NCBI GenBank assembly: GCA_003156715.1
Contig: PMHO01000018.1
Location: 87,617 to 151,616, forward strand
Length of the DNA: 64,000 bases
Source of the DNA: Candidatus Tityobacter terrigena
GTDB taxonomy: Bacteria > Vulcanimicrobiota > Vulcanimicrobiia > Vulcanimicrobiales > Vulcanimicrobiaceae
Reading direction: 5' to 3'
Shown: positions 43,436 through 52,587 of the stretch, one piece after another
Layout of the letters: each line of letters opens with the position of its first letter
Numbering within the stretch: the first letter of the stretch is position 1
Position numbers and translations under genes: made by a program
The notes under the pieces: model-generated
Database searches by the model: none
Seen by the model: the letters and a program-made list of their open reading frames with translations, nothing else
What the model was told of the DNA's origin: nothing

Positions 43436-44482
43436 GTGGATCCTTTGGTTCCGCCGCGACCCGCGGGTACGCCTCGCATCGCGGTCGACGCGATGGGCGG
43501 CGACCATGCCCCGCACGAGATCGTTCACGGCGCCGCGCTGGCGCAACGCGACGGCTTGGGACAAATGATCCTGATCGGCGACGAGCCGCGCATAGCGAAG
43601 ATTTTGGTCGAGACGCACGTCAAGGGGATCGACGTCGTGCATGCGCCCAACGCCATCGCAATGGACGCAAACCCCTCGCAGGCGCTGCGCAACAGCGATG
43701 AGACCTCGCTCGGAATGGCGGTCAACCTGGTACGCGACGGGCGAGCAGACGCGGTTGTTTCGGCCGGCAACAGCGGCGCCTTCCTAGCCATTGCGCTGGT
43801 GCGCTTGCGCACCATCGCGGGCATCGCACGTCCCGCCATTGCGGTCGTTTTTCCCGCGAAACACGGACCCGTCGTCGTGCTCGACTCGGGCGCGAATCTT
43901 GACTGCCGGCCCGAATGGCTCGCGCAATTCGGCGTGATGGGGAGTGCCTACGCGAAAGCCGTCCTGGGTATCCCGGAGCCGAAGGTGGGCATCATTTCGG
44001 TCGGCGAGGAGCGCGTCAAGGGCAACGCGCAGGTCATCGAGGCGGCGCGTTTCCTGGATCGGGCCCCGGTTAACTTCGTCGGCAACGTCGAGGGCAAGGA
44101 TGTCTTCATGAATGCGGCCGACGTCGTCGTTACCGACGGCTTCGTCGGCAACGTCATGCTCAAGCTGAGCGAGGGCGCCGCGCAGCTCATCGGCGACATC
44201 GTCTTGGGCGAAATCAAGAGCGGCAGCATTTTTACCAAACTCGGCGCGCTGCTGGTGCGACCGGCGCTGCGCCGCGTGCGCCAGAAGCTCAACTACGATA
44301 ACTACGGCGGGGCGCCGCTGCTAGGTCTGCGCGGCAACTGTATCGTCGCGCACGGCCGTGCCAACCGGCGAGCGATTCGCAGCGCGATTCGTGCGGCCGT
44401 TGCGGAGGTTCGTGAAGACGTCGTCGGACGTATCGGGGAATCGGTCGTTCCGTTCGACGTGCGCGACGCTCGCGAAGCGTAG
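43436..44482 (+). CDS. plsX: Phosphate acyltransferase PlsX
   Basis: 348 residues. Motifs: IAVDAMGGDHAP at the N-terminus, VVSAGNSGAFLAIAL, VVLDSGANLDC and VVTDGFVGNVMLKLSEG. It converts acyl-ACP to acyl phosphate, used for the first acylation of glycerol 3-phosphate. The start is GTG 43436. It is divergent from rpmB. No fab genes follow, unlike the usual rpmF-plsX-fab order. Confidence 0.95.
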   Translation: MDPLVPPRPAGTPRIAVDAMGGDHAPHEIVHGAALAQRDGLGQMILIGDEPRIAKILVETHVKGIDVVHAPNAIAMDANPSQALRNSDETSLGMAVNLVRDGRADAVVSAGNSGAFLAIALVRLRTIAGIARPAIAVVFPAKHGPVVVLDSGANLDCRPEWLAQFGVMGSAYAKAVLGIPEPKVGIISVGEERVKGNAQVIEAARFLDRAPVNFVGNVEGKDVFMNAADVVVTDGFVGNVMLKLSEGAAQLIGDIVLGEIKSGSIFTKLGALLVRPALRRVRQKLNYDNYGGAPLLGLRGNCIVAHGRANRRAIRSAIRAAVAEVREDVVGRIGESVVPFDVRDAREA

Positions 44483-44488
44483 TCTCCA

Positions 44489-45613
44489 ATGGCCGGGGTC
44501 TACGTGCATCTGCCTTTTTGCCCGTACGTGTGCCCGTATTGCGACTTTGCCAAGTGGCCGCACCGGCGTAGCGCTGCGCTGCGCTACTTGAGCGCGCTCG
44601 AGGCCGAGATTGCGGCCGCTCCCGCGTTCGCGGCCAAGACGCTGTTCTTGGGCGGTGGAACGCCCAATGTTTACCCGGCGGCTGACATTGCGCGCTTAGT
44701 TGCGCGGCTGCGCACGCGATTTTCGCTCGGCAGTGCAGCGGAGGTCACGATCGAGCTCAACCCGGACTTGTCGTTATGCGAGGAGTTCGCGGCCTATGTC
44801 GAGGCGGGAATCAACCGGTTTTCGTTTGGGGTGCAGTCCTTCGTCGATGCGGAGCTCGCGGCGCTGGGCCGGCAGCATCGAGGCGGCGAGGTTGTCGCGG
44901 CGGTTGACCGGGCGCGGATCGCCGGCGTTTCGAACCTTTCGGTCGACCTGATGTTCGGGATCCCGGGGCAGACGGTGGATTCTTGGAAAGGGTCGCTCGC
45001 CGCCGCCCTCGAGCTCGAACCCCACCACGTCTCAACCTATGGTCTGACCATCGAGGCCGGAACCCCATTTTCCGTTTGGCACGCGCGCGAGCCGGCAGCA
45101 TTTCCGGATGCCGATCGGGAGGCGGAACTCTTCTCGGTAGCCATCGATCGGCTCGAGGCGGCGGGCTTCGAACACTACGAGATCAGCAACTTTGCGCGAC
45201 CGGGCTTCCGCTCGCACCATAACGCGAACTATTGGGCGAACGGACCCTACCTTGGTCTGGGAGTTGGAGCGGCGAGCTATCTCGACGGCACTCGCTCGGT
45301 ACACACCCGGGCAATCGACGCGTACTGCGACGCGGCGCTCGGCGGGAGCCCGATCCCCGGTACCTCGGAACACCTCGAGGGGGCGGCGCGCATCGGCGAG
45401 GCGGCGATGCTGGCGCTGCGCACGAGCCAGGGGGTAGATGTCGCTTCCTTTGCGGAACGGTACGGTATCGATTTCTTGAGGTTTTACGAACCAGTGTTAG
45501 CGGAAATGAGCGCAGCCGGAGTGCTCGAGGTCAATCCGGCCGTGGTGCGGCTTACGCGGCGAGGCCGATTCGTGGCCAACGACGTCTGCGCCGCCTTCAT
45601 CGCGCCGGCGTAA
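44489..45613 (+). CDS. hemW: Radical SAM protein HemW (heme chaperone, former HemN-like)
   Basis: 374 residues. The radical SAM cluster is [10 protein letters not shown], with the HemW-type Phe after the third Cys. Then [34 protein letters not shown] and [20 protein letters not shown] follow, all features of HemW. The fourth Cys that marks true coproporphyrinogen dehydrogenase (CxxxCxxCxC) is absent: CDF replaces CxC. It is thought to insert heme into target proteins. It starts six bases after plsX and is followed two bases later by the PIN/TRAM gene. Confidence 0.93.
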   Translation: MAGVYVHLPFCPYVCPYCDFAKWPHRRSAALRYLSALEAEIAAAPAFAAKTLFLGGGTPNVYPAADIARLVARLRTRFSLGSAAEVTIELNPDLSLCEEFAAYVEAGINRFSFGVQSFVDAELAALGRQHRGGEVVAAVDRARIAGVSNLSVDLMFGIPGQTVDSWKGSLAAALELEPHHVSTYGLTIEAGTPFSVWHAREPAAFPDADREAELFSVAIDRLEAAGFEHYEISNFARPGFRSHHNANYWANGPYLGLGVGAASYLDGTRSVHTRAIDAYCDAALGGSPIPGTSEHLEGAARIGEAAMLALRTSQGVDVASFAERYGIDFLRFYEPVLAEMSAAGVLEVNPAVVRLTRRGRFVANDVCAAFIAPA

Positions 45614-45615
45614 TC

Positions 45616-46701
45616 GTGTCGACGACGCTGCTGCGCCTCATTTTCGCGGTCGTTTTTGCCGTTACCGGCTTCCTGCTCGGGCGCGAAGCGTACACCCATT
45701 TGATCTCGCTCCATGTGACGAGCCAGCTGTGGTTGATCGTGCTGACGATCGTGGTGCCGGTCATGGGCGCGGTGGCCGGCGTTTTGATCGCGCCGACCGC
45801 ACAGGACCTCTTTGAGCGGGAACTGGCCGAGGTCGAAACGGCGATGGAACGGCTCGCCCCCGGCCAAATTGCCGGCGGCGTCGTCGGACTAATTGCCGGC
45901 CTGATCGTCGCGTTTCTCGTTAAGAGCGTCCTGTTCGAGTTCATCGCGAATGCGGGACAGGCCGGCGGCTACGTGGCGATGGTCCTCTACATCATCCTAA
46001 GCGTTTTCGCGGCGTATCTGGGGGCACGCGTCGGCGCGAAGCAGAATATCGCCGGCCTTGCGGCAACCGGCCGCGCGCCGCTTGCCACGGGCATTCCCAA
46101 GATCATCGACACATCGGTGATCGTCGACGGGCGCGTCCTCGAGATCGTGCAGAGCGGTTTCCTCGAAGGCCCGCTCGTCTTGCCGCGCTTCGTGCTGCGC
46201 GAACTGCAGCTGATCGCCGATTCGCTCGACGCAATGAAGCGCGCGCGCGGTCGCCGCGGGCTCGAGATACTCTCGAAGCTGCAGGAGGTGGCCGTCCTCG
46301 ACATCGACGAGCGCGATTACGACGACGCCGGCGGAGCGGTCGACGCTAAGCTGGTACGCTTGGCCCGCGAGCGCGCGGGGAAGCTCGTCACCAACGACTA
46401 CAACCTCAATCGCGTGGCCCAAGTCGAGGGCGTCACCGTTCTCAACATCAACGAGCTGGCCGGTGCCGTCAAGCCCGTCGTGCTCCCCGGCGAGGAACTG
46501 CACGTGACGATCGTGCGCGACGGCAAGGAGGCGCATCAGGGCGTCGGTTACCTCGAAGACGGAACGATGATCGTGGTCGAGAACGGCCGCCGTTTGATCG
46601 GCGAGGACGCGGACGTCCAGGTCACGAGCGTCTTGCAGACCGTCGCCGGGCGGATGATCTTCGCGCGCGTCAAGCGTCCCACCCAAACGCTGAGTACGTG
46701 A
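45616..46701 (+). CDS. Membrane PIN-TRAM domain protein (YacL family)
   Basis: 361 residues from GTG 45616. The N-terminal half holds four membrane segments (about 5-22, 35-58, 83-102, 112-132). Then a PIN domain (about 155-270) with [25 protein letters not shown] and [12 protein letters not shown], which carries the acidic nuclease residues. A C-terminal TRAM domain (about 285-345) begins near [13 protein letters not shown]. The family matches Bacillus YacL. The gene order yacL-ispD-ispF is the same as in B. subtilis. An RNase role is inferred from the PIN domain. Confidence 0.9.
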   Translation: MSTTLLRLIFAVVFAVTGFLLGREAYTHLISLHVTSQLWLIVLTIVVPVMGAVAGVLIAPTAQDLFERELAEVETAMERLAPGQIAGGVVGLIAGLIVAFLVKSVLFEFIANAGQAGGYVAMVLYIILSVFAAYLGARVGAKQNIAGLAATGRAPLATGIPKIIDTSVIVDGRVLEIVQSGFLEGPLVLPRFVLRELQLIADSLDAMKRARGRRGLEILSKLQEVAVLDIDERDYDDAGGAVDAKLVRLARERAGKLVTNDYNLNRVAQVEGVTVLNINELAGAVKPVVLPGEELHVTIVRDGKEAHQGVGYLEDGTMIVVENGRRLIGEDADVQVTSVLQTVAGRMIFARVKRPTQTLST

Positions 46702-46732
46702 TGCGCGCCGCTCGAAGCGAACCCGGCGCACG

Positions 46733-47431
46733 GTGAAGTTCTGCGCGGTCATCGTCGCGGCCGGACGTGGCGTGCGTTTCGGGCGCCCCAAGCAACTGGT
46801 CGAAGTCGCCGGCAGGCCGCTGGTTGCATGGTCGATGTCGGTGTTTGCTCAAATGCGCGAGCTCGACGATCTGGTCATTGCGACCGAGTCCGACCATGCC
46901 GAACAGATGCGCCGCCTAGCGGCGACATACGCGACGCGTCTCGAAAGCACGGTTGTCGCCGGCGGTGAGACGCGCCAAGCCAGCGTGCGCCTCGCGCTCG
47001 CTGCAATACCGGCGCACTGCGACGCCGTGCTGGTTCACGATGGAGCCCGGCCGCTGGTGCAAGCCGACGACGTGCGCGCCGGCATGCGCGCGGTCGAAGC
47101 GGGGCGCGCCGCTTTGCTCGCCGAGCCCGTGGTCGATACGATCAAACTGCTCGCGCCGGACGGCCATCGCGTGGAACGGACGCTCGATCGCAGACGGCTG
47201 TGGGCCGCGCAGACGCCGCAGCTTGCGACGCTCCTCGACCTGCGCCGCGCGCATGAGGCGGCGCAGTGGGAAGGCTTTGAAGCAACCGACGATGCGGTGT
47301 TGCTCGAGCGCTGCGGGGTCGAAGTGACGGTGGTTGCCTCGAGCGGCGAAAACTTCAAGGTGACCCGCCGCAGCGATCGCGATTTGGCCGAAGCGGTCTT
47401 GCGCGAGCGCGCCTCGCTTGCGAAGCGATGA
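46733..47431 (+). CDS. ispD: 2-C-methyl-D-erythritol 4-phosphate cytidylyltransferase
   Basis: 232 residues. Nucleotide-binding loop VIVAAGRGVRFGRPKQ, then VVAGGETRQASVRLAL, VLVHDGARPLV and DTIKLL, and the C-terminal EATDDAVLLER. It couples CTP to MEP in isoprenoid synthesis. The start is GTG 46733. Its last four bases overlap the ispF start (ATGA), the usual ispDF pair. Confidence 0.95.
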   Translation: MKFCAVIVAAGRGVRFGRPKQLVEVAGRPLVAWSMSVFAQMRELDDLVIATESDHAEQMRRLAATYATRLESTVVAGGETRQASVRLALAAIPAHCDAVLVHDGARPLVQADDVRAGMRAVEAGRAALLAEPVVDTIKLLAPDGHRVERTLDRRRLWAAQTPQLATLLDLRRAHEAAQWEGFEATDDAVLLERCGVEVTVVASSGENFKVTRRSDRDLAEAVLRERASLAKR

Positions 47432-47937
47432 CCGACGAATTGGTTTCCGCGGTACGTTTCGGCCACGGGTTCGACGCTCATCGCTTCGCCCAAGGCCGTC
47501 CCTTTGTGCTGGGCGGCGTTCGCATTCCATACGAGTCCGGGCCGCTCGGCCATTCCGATGCGGACGTCCTGGCTCACGCGCTCTCCGACGCGATCCTGGG
47601 CGCGGCGGCGTTGGGCGACCTCGGCGAGCACTTTCCCGACACCGATCCGCAGTGGAAGGACGCCGATTCGATGCGACTTCTCGAGGCGTGCGCGGCGCTC
47701 GTGCGGGGCCAGGGCTACGAGCTCGGCAACGTCGATGCCACGGTCGTCGTGCAGGCGCCCCGGCTCGCCCCGCACGTCCCGGCGATGCGGATGCGCCTGG
47801 CTGAAACCTTGCGCATCGAGCTCGACGCAGTGAGCGTCAAAGCCAAGACAAGCGAAGGGATGGGGTACACGGGAGACGGAACCGGCATCGCCGCCTATGC
47901 CGTTGCTTCGCTCGTTCGCCGCTCAGCTCGCCGATGA
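47428..47937 (+). CDS. ispF: 2-C-methyl-D-erythritol 2,4-cyclodiphosphate synthase
   Basis: 169 residues. The metal-binding residues are in GHGFDAHRF (Asp and His) and GHSDADVLAHAL; further motifs are LGDLGEHFPDTDPQWK and KAKTSEGMGYTGDGTGIAA. It closes CDP-ME 2-phosphate to MEcPP as a trimer. ATG 47428 overlaps the ispD stop by four bases. Confidence 0.96.
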   Translation: MTDELVSAVRFGHGFDAHRFAQGRPFVLGGVRIPYESGPLGHSDADVLAHALSDAILGAAALGDLGEHFPDTDPQWKDADSMRLLEACAALVRGQGYELGNVDATVVVQAPRLAPHVPAMRMRLAETLRIELDAVSVKAKTSEGMGYTGDGTGIAAYAVASLVRRSARR

Positions 47938-47944
47938 CCCAAAG

Positions 47945-48626
47945 GTGAATCTTTGGCGCCTCATCCTCAGCGACCTCAAAGCCCCGATCGAGCGGGACCC
48001 GGCGGCGCATGGTTACCTCGACGTGATCTTATCCTATCCGGGCTTTCACGCGATCACGGCGCACCGCTTCATCCATCTGCTCTATGGCACGGGAATGCCG
48101 CTGCTGCCGCGCTTCCTTTCACACATCGTCCGCTTTTTGACCGGGATCGAGATCCATCCGGGAGCACAAATCGGCTCTGGGTTCTTCATCGATCATGGTA
48201 TGGGCGTGCTCATCGGCGAGACGTCGGAAATCGGCAACAACGTGACGCTCTATAAGAACGTGACCCTGGGCGGCACGAGTCTGGGGGGCGGGAAGCGTCA
48301 CCCCACGCTCGGCGACGACGTCGTCGTTGGAACCAATGCCTCGATCTTGGGCGCAATCGTCGTCGGCAACGGGGCACGCGTAGGGGCCGGGTCGGTCGTG
48401 GTTCGCGACGTCCCGCCCAACGCTACGGTCGTGGGCATTCCGGGCCGCGTGGTGCTGCAAGATGGACGCCCTGTCGCGTCCTCGCAGTCGCGCGTCGACA
48501 TGCCGGACCCGCAGGCGACGCTTATCGCGCGCCTAGCCGAGAAGGTTGCGGCGCTCGAAGTCGCGTTGGCGGCGCTGACCGATTCGGACGCGGTGGCTTC
48601 AGCCGCGCGAATCTCGATTTACGACG

Positions 48627-48646
<20 letters not shown>
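47945..48646 (+). CDS. cysE: Serine O-acetyltransferase
   Basis: 233 residues from GTG 47945, which gives the N-terminus NLWRLILSDLKAPIERDPAA typical for the short bacterial enzyme; an ATG at 47897 would add 16 residues and overlap ispF. The left-handed beta-helix has HPGAQIGSGFFIDHGMGVLIGET and GNNVTLYKNVTLGGTSLGGGKRHPTLGDD, which include the catalytic His and the acetyl-CoA site. It makes O-acetylserine for cysteine synthesis. The last 20 bases overlap cysS, so the two are translated in tandem; the CysE C-terminal tail is longer than usual. Confidence 0.93.
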
Positions 48647-50062
<1,416 letters not shown>

Positions 50063-50087
<25 letters not shown>

Positions 50088-50905
50088 GTTCGCAGCGCCC
50101 ACCGCGCCGGCAGGAGCGCTTCGATTTCGACGACGTCGTTTACGGCATTCACGCCGTGGAGGAAGTGCTGGCGGCCAAGGCATCGCTGCGGCGCCTGTTC
50201 GTAGGCGAGGACCGCAAGCGGGATCCGGCTTTGCGCCGGTTGCTCGGGCAGGCGGCGGAGCTCGGGATCCCGGTACGTTTCGAGAGCCGGCCGTTCTTCG
50301 CGCAGTTTCCCTACCGCGCACATCAGAGCGTCGTCGCCCTTGGAACCCCATTTGAGTATGCCGGCCTTGACGAAGCGATCGGCTTGCGGCGCCCGGGGGA
50401 ACCCGGGCTGTTCGTGGTGCTGGACCACATCACCGACCCGCACAACGCCGGAGCGATCATTCGCACGGCCGAGGGGGCCGGAGCGACGGCTGTGGTCCTG
50501 CCCGAGCGACGGGCGGCCGGCGTCAACGCGACCGTCCGCAAAGCCGCGGCCGGCGCGGCCTCACACCTGCCGGTTGCCCGGGTCGCAAACGTCGCCGGCG
50601 CCTTGCGCACCCTGAAGAAGGCCGGCATCTGGGTCGCGGGCGCCGCCACCGGTCCCGGAACGGTCGACTACTGGCAAGCCGACCTGGCCCGCGACCTCGC
50701 CCTCGTGATCGGCGCGGAGGGCGACGGTATTTCCCAGGTCGTCCGCAAAGAGTGCGACTTCCTCGTGGCCATCCCGCTCCACGGCCGCTTGGACTCACTC
50801 AACGCCTCGGTGGCCGCCGGCGTAATACTGTTCGAGGTGCAACGTCAGCGGGCGCTCGTGAAGCCAAGTCCCGCTGCCCCGCCAAACGGGAACAATTCTC
50901 CTTGA
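50063..50905 (+). CDS. rlmB: 23S rRNA (guanosine-2'-O)-methyltransferase RlmB family (SpoU/TrmH)
   Basis: 280 residues. An N-terminal substrate-binding domain (VVYGIHAVEEVL) is followed by the SPOUT knot with LDHITDPHNAGAIIRTAEGAG (motif 1), IGAEGDGISQVVRKECD (motif 2) and IPLHGRLDSLNASVAAGVILFE (motif 3). It methylates a 2'-OH in 23S rRNA. The start is GTG 50063, 25 bases inside cysS. The -35 box of the next gene's promoter overlaps its stop. B. subtilis has the same cysS-(mrnC)-rlmB-(yacP)-sigH order; mrnC and yacP are missing here. Confidence 0.93.
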
Positions 50906-50930
50906 CGCACTAGGAGGACCCTCCTATACT
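50902..50930 (+). promoter_or_regulatory. Sigma70-type promoter of the sigH-like gene with an internal palindrome
   Basis: TTGACG (50902-50907), a 17-base spacer, then TATACT (50925-50930): near-consensus. The spacer holds a perfect inverted repeat TAGGAGG-AC-CCTCCTA (50911-50926) whose right arm runs into the -10 box. A dimeric protein bound there would block RNA polymerase. Transcription would begin near 50937, leaving a leader of about 70 bases. Confidence 0.7.
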
Positions 50931-51006
50931 TGGCTGGATGTGGTCGGCTCGACGGGCCCCGGCCTGCGACTTCGACCAGATCGCGCCAAAGGGAGAATAA
51001 AACGGA

Positions 51007-51654
51007 ATGGGCCTTGCGCAGAGCGCGCCCGACGTCCTCGACTACCACGAGCGAGCAGACGAGGACCTGGTTTCCGCGGCGAAAAGCGGAGACAACCTGG
51101 CGATGGAGTTCCTGCTCAACAAGTACAAGAACTTCGTCCGCATCAAGGCCAAGAGCTACTTTCTGATCGGGGCCGATCGGGAAGACATCATCCAAGAGGG
51201 GATGATCGGCCTTTACAAGGCCGTTCGCGACTTCAAGGCCGACAAACTCTCGAGCTTTCGAGCCTTCGCCGAATTGTGCATCACGCGCCAGATCATCACG
51301 GCCATCAAGACGGCGACCCGTCAGAAGCACATCCCGCTCAACCAGTACATCTCGCTGAACAAGCCGATCTACGACGAGGACAGCGAGCGGACGCTGCTGG
51401 ACGTGATGGCGTCCCAGAAGACCTCGGATCCCGAGGAGCTGGTCATCAACCAAGAGGTCTCGGAGGACATCAAGGAGCGCATCCAAGAGAACCTCTCCGA
51501 CCTCGAATCGCAAGTTCTTCTCTCGTACCTCGAGGGCAAGAGCTACCAGGAGATGGCACGGGACCTCAACCGGCACGTCAAATCGATCGACAATGCCTTG
51601 CAGCGCGTCAAGCGGAAGATCGAGAAGAACCTCGCCGAGATCGAGCTTCCCTGA
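51007..51654 (+). CDS. RNA polymerase sigma factor, SigH/sigma-30 type
   Basis: 215 residues of the sigma70 family with regions 2 and 4 only. Region 2 (about 20-95) has LLNKYKNFVRIKAKSYF and GADREDIIQEGMIGLYKAVRDF; the segment SSFRAFAELCITRQIITAIKTATRQKH is typical of B. subtilis SigH. Region 4 (about 155-210) has LSDLESQVLLSYLEGKSYQEMARDL and an HTH-like RHVKSIDNALQRVKRKI. In Bacillus SigH controls early sporulation and competence; here the role is unknown and no sporulation genes are visible. Its place next to rlmB agrees with the Bacillota order. A promoter with a palindrome precedes it. Confidence 0.92.
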   Translation: MGLAQSAPDVLDYHERADEDLVSAAKSGDNLAMEFLLNKYKNFVRIKAKSYFLIGADREDIIQEGMIGLYKAVRDFKADKLSSFRAFAELCITRQIITAIKTATRQKHIPLNQYISLNKPIYDEDSERTLLDVMASQKTSDPEELVINQEVSEDIKERIQENLSDLESQVLLSYLEGKSYQEMARDLNRHVKSIDNALQRVKRKIEKNLAEIELP

Positions 51655-51681
51655 CGGCCGAGCTGCGCCTGGAATCGGCCG
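51655..51681 (+). other. Inverted repeat between sigH-like gene and tRNA-Thr
   Basis: CGGCCGA (51655-51661) pairs with TCGGCCG (51675-51681) around 13 bases. It begins directly after the sigma-factor TGA, and its 3' arm uses the first four bases of tRNA-Thr. It could be a processing or attenuation structure that competes with the tRNA acceptor stem, or chance in GC-rich sequence. Confidence 0.3.
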
Positions 51682-51753
51682 ACGTAGCTTAGCTGGTAAA
51701 GCAGCCGCCTTGTAAGCGGCAGAGCATCGGTTCGAATCCGATCGTCGGCTCCA
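51678..51753 (+). tRNA. tRNA-Thr (anticodon TGT)
   Basis: Acceptor GCCGACG (51678-51684) pairs with CGTCGGC (51743-51749). The anticodon stem GCCGC/GCGGC encloses loop CTTGTAA with anticodon TGT at 51711-51713. T-loop TTCGAAT is present. CCA is encoded (51751-51753). Confidence 0.97.
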
Positions 51754-51861
51754 GCGAACCGCTGCTTTCGCTGACGTGGGTTGCCTTGAACCGCCTTGCG
51801 CGGCGGTGGGTGGGACAGGTTCCTTAGGAGATGACGCCGTAGGGGTGGCGGGCTCCGGAAT

Positions 51862-51949
51862 GGGTAGGTGGTCGAGTGGTTAAAGGCACCGGGCTGTAAA
51901 CTCGGCGCGCGAGAGCGCTACGCTGGTTCGAATCCAGCCCTGCCCACCA
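51862..51949 (+). tRNA. tRNA-Tyr (anticodon GTA)
   Basis: Acceptor GGGTAGG (51862-51868) pairs with CCTGCCC. Anticodon loop CTGTAAA reads GTA. The long variable arm (CGCGCGAGAGCGC region) marks a class II tRNA. CCA is encoded (51947-51949) and directly touches the first base of tRNA-Gly. The 108-base gap before it holds no gene. Confidence 0.97.
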
Positions 51950-52023
51950 GCGGGCGTTGCATAATGGTAATGCCCCTGCCTTCCAAGCAGGAGTTGCGAG
52001 TTCGATTCTCGCCGCCCGCTCCA
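51950..52023 (+). tRNA. tRNA-Gly (anticodon TCC)
   Basis: Acceptor GCGGGCG pairs with CGCCCGC. Anticodon stem CCTGC/GCAGG with loop CTTCCAA reads TCC. T-loop TTCGATT. CCA is encoded at 52021-52023. There is no spacer between this gene and tRNA-Tyr. Confidence 0.97.
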
Positions 52024-52033
52024 AAATTCAACC

Positions 52034-52108
52034 GCCCTCGTAGCTCAGTGGTAGAGCACGTCCTTGGTAAGGACGAGGCCATGGGTTCAATCCCCATCGA
52101 GGGCTCCA
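52034..52108 (+). tRNA. tRNA-Thr (anticodon GGT)
   Basis: Acceptor GCCCTCG pairs with CGAGGGC (52098-52104). Anticodon stem CGTCC/GGACG with loop TTGGTAA reads GGT. T-loop TTCAATC. CCA is encoded (52106-52108). It is the second Thr isoacceptor of the cluster, ten bases after tRNA-Gly. Confidence 0.97.
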
Positions 52109-52142
52109 GAAACCGCCCGAACAGTCCGGCAACCCTGGGAGT

Positions 52143-52200
52143 CGGGTCGAAAGTGTGCGGCATGCCGCGAGGGGCGGGCTCTCAAACCCAAGGCGACCCG
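52143..52200 (+). other. Structured leader before the Flp pilin gene
   Basis: CGGGTCG (52143-52149) pairs with CGACCCG (52194-52200); inside lies the perfect palindrome GCGGCATGCCGC (52157-52168). Further on, GGCCCA (52234-52239) is complementary to TGGGCC (52278-52283), which ends two bases before the pilin ATG and could hide its start. It matches no riboswitch consensus that I can recognise. Confidence 0.4.
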
Positions 52201-52285
52201 GGCCGATACAGCTAATGGCGGCTTTTGGCAGGCGGCCCAGAAATCCACGTTTCCTTGCCCCGGCAGCTTCCGTTAGTTGGGCCTA

Positions 52286-52438
52286 ATGAAGAAATTCCTA
52301 CGAAACGATCTCGGTCAGGGGGTCGTCGAATACGCGCTGATCATCACCCTCGTATCGATCGTCGGGGTGATCTGGTTAACGCTGTTCGGGCAGAAGTCGA
52401 GCAATTCTCTTAACTCCGCGAGCGCGGCGCTTTCGTAA
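52286..52438 (+). CDS. Flp/Fap-type type IVb pilin
   Basis: A 50-residue prepilin. A short basic leader (MKKFLRNDLG) is followed by the cleavage site G/QGVVEY, with Glu at position +5 as required for prepilin peptidase, and a hydrophobic helix ALIITLVSIVGVIWLTLFG. The C-terminus is Ser/Asn/Ala-rich. Flp pilins form adhesive Tad pili; no tad, cpa or prepilin peptidase gene is in the window, so the export machinery must be elsewhere. It follows the tRNA cluster, at the point where tuf stands in many genomes. No clear Shine-Dalgarno is seen. Confidence 0.88.
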   Translation: MKKFLRNDLGQGVVEYALIITLVSIVGVIWLTLFGQKSSNSLNSASAALS

Positions 52439-52521
52439 GTGGTTTCGCTCACAGCATCGCCGGCTCGCTCAATTCGTTGCGCGTCCAAGGCGAATGACAA
52501 AGCATGCACTCGTGGCCACAT

Positions 52522-52557
52522 GCATTTTGGGATGTGCTCCGGCGCGTCCCAAAATGC
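52522..52557. terminator. 11-bp hairpin between convergent genes
   Basis: GCATTTTGGGA (52522-52532) pairs perfectly with TCCCAAAATGC (52547-52557) around a 14-base loop. It lies between the Flp pilin gene and the convergent small ORF at 52588. The AAAA/TTTT runs inside the stem give T-runs on both strands, so it may work as a bidirectional terminator. The 9-mer TGCTCCGGC occurs in the loop and again just after the stem. Confidence 0.45.
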
Positions 52558-52587
52558 TGCTCCGGCTGCGAGAGTGCCGGGCGGCGT

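Noticed and set aside
44489-45613. Oxygen-independent coproporphyrinogen III dehydrogenase (HemN)
   Set aside because: The CxxxCxxCDF cluster and length fit HemW rather than HemN, which has CxxxCxxCxC.
51754-51861. Additional tRNA or small RNA between tRNA-Thr and tRNA-Tyr
   Set aside because: No cloverleaf, no terminator and no ORF could be recognised in the 108 bases.
52109-52285. Cyclic di-GMP or other known riboswitch before the Flp pilin
   Set aside because: The GEMM core and its conserved bases are not present; only generic pairings are seen.
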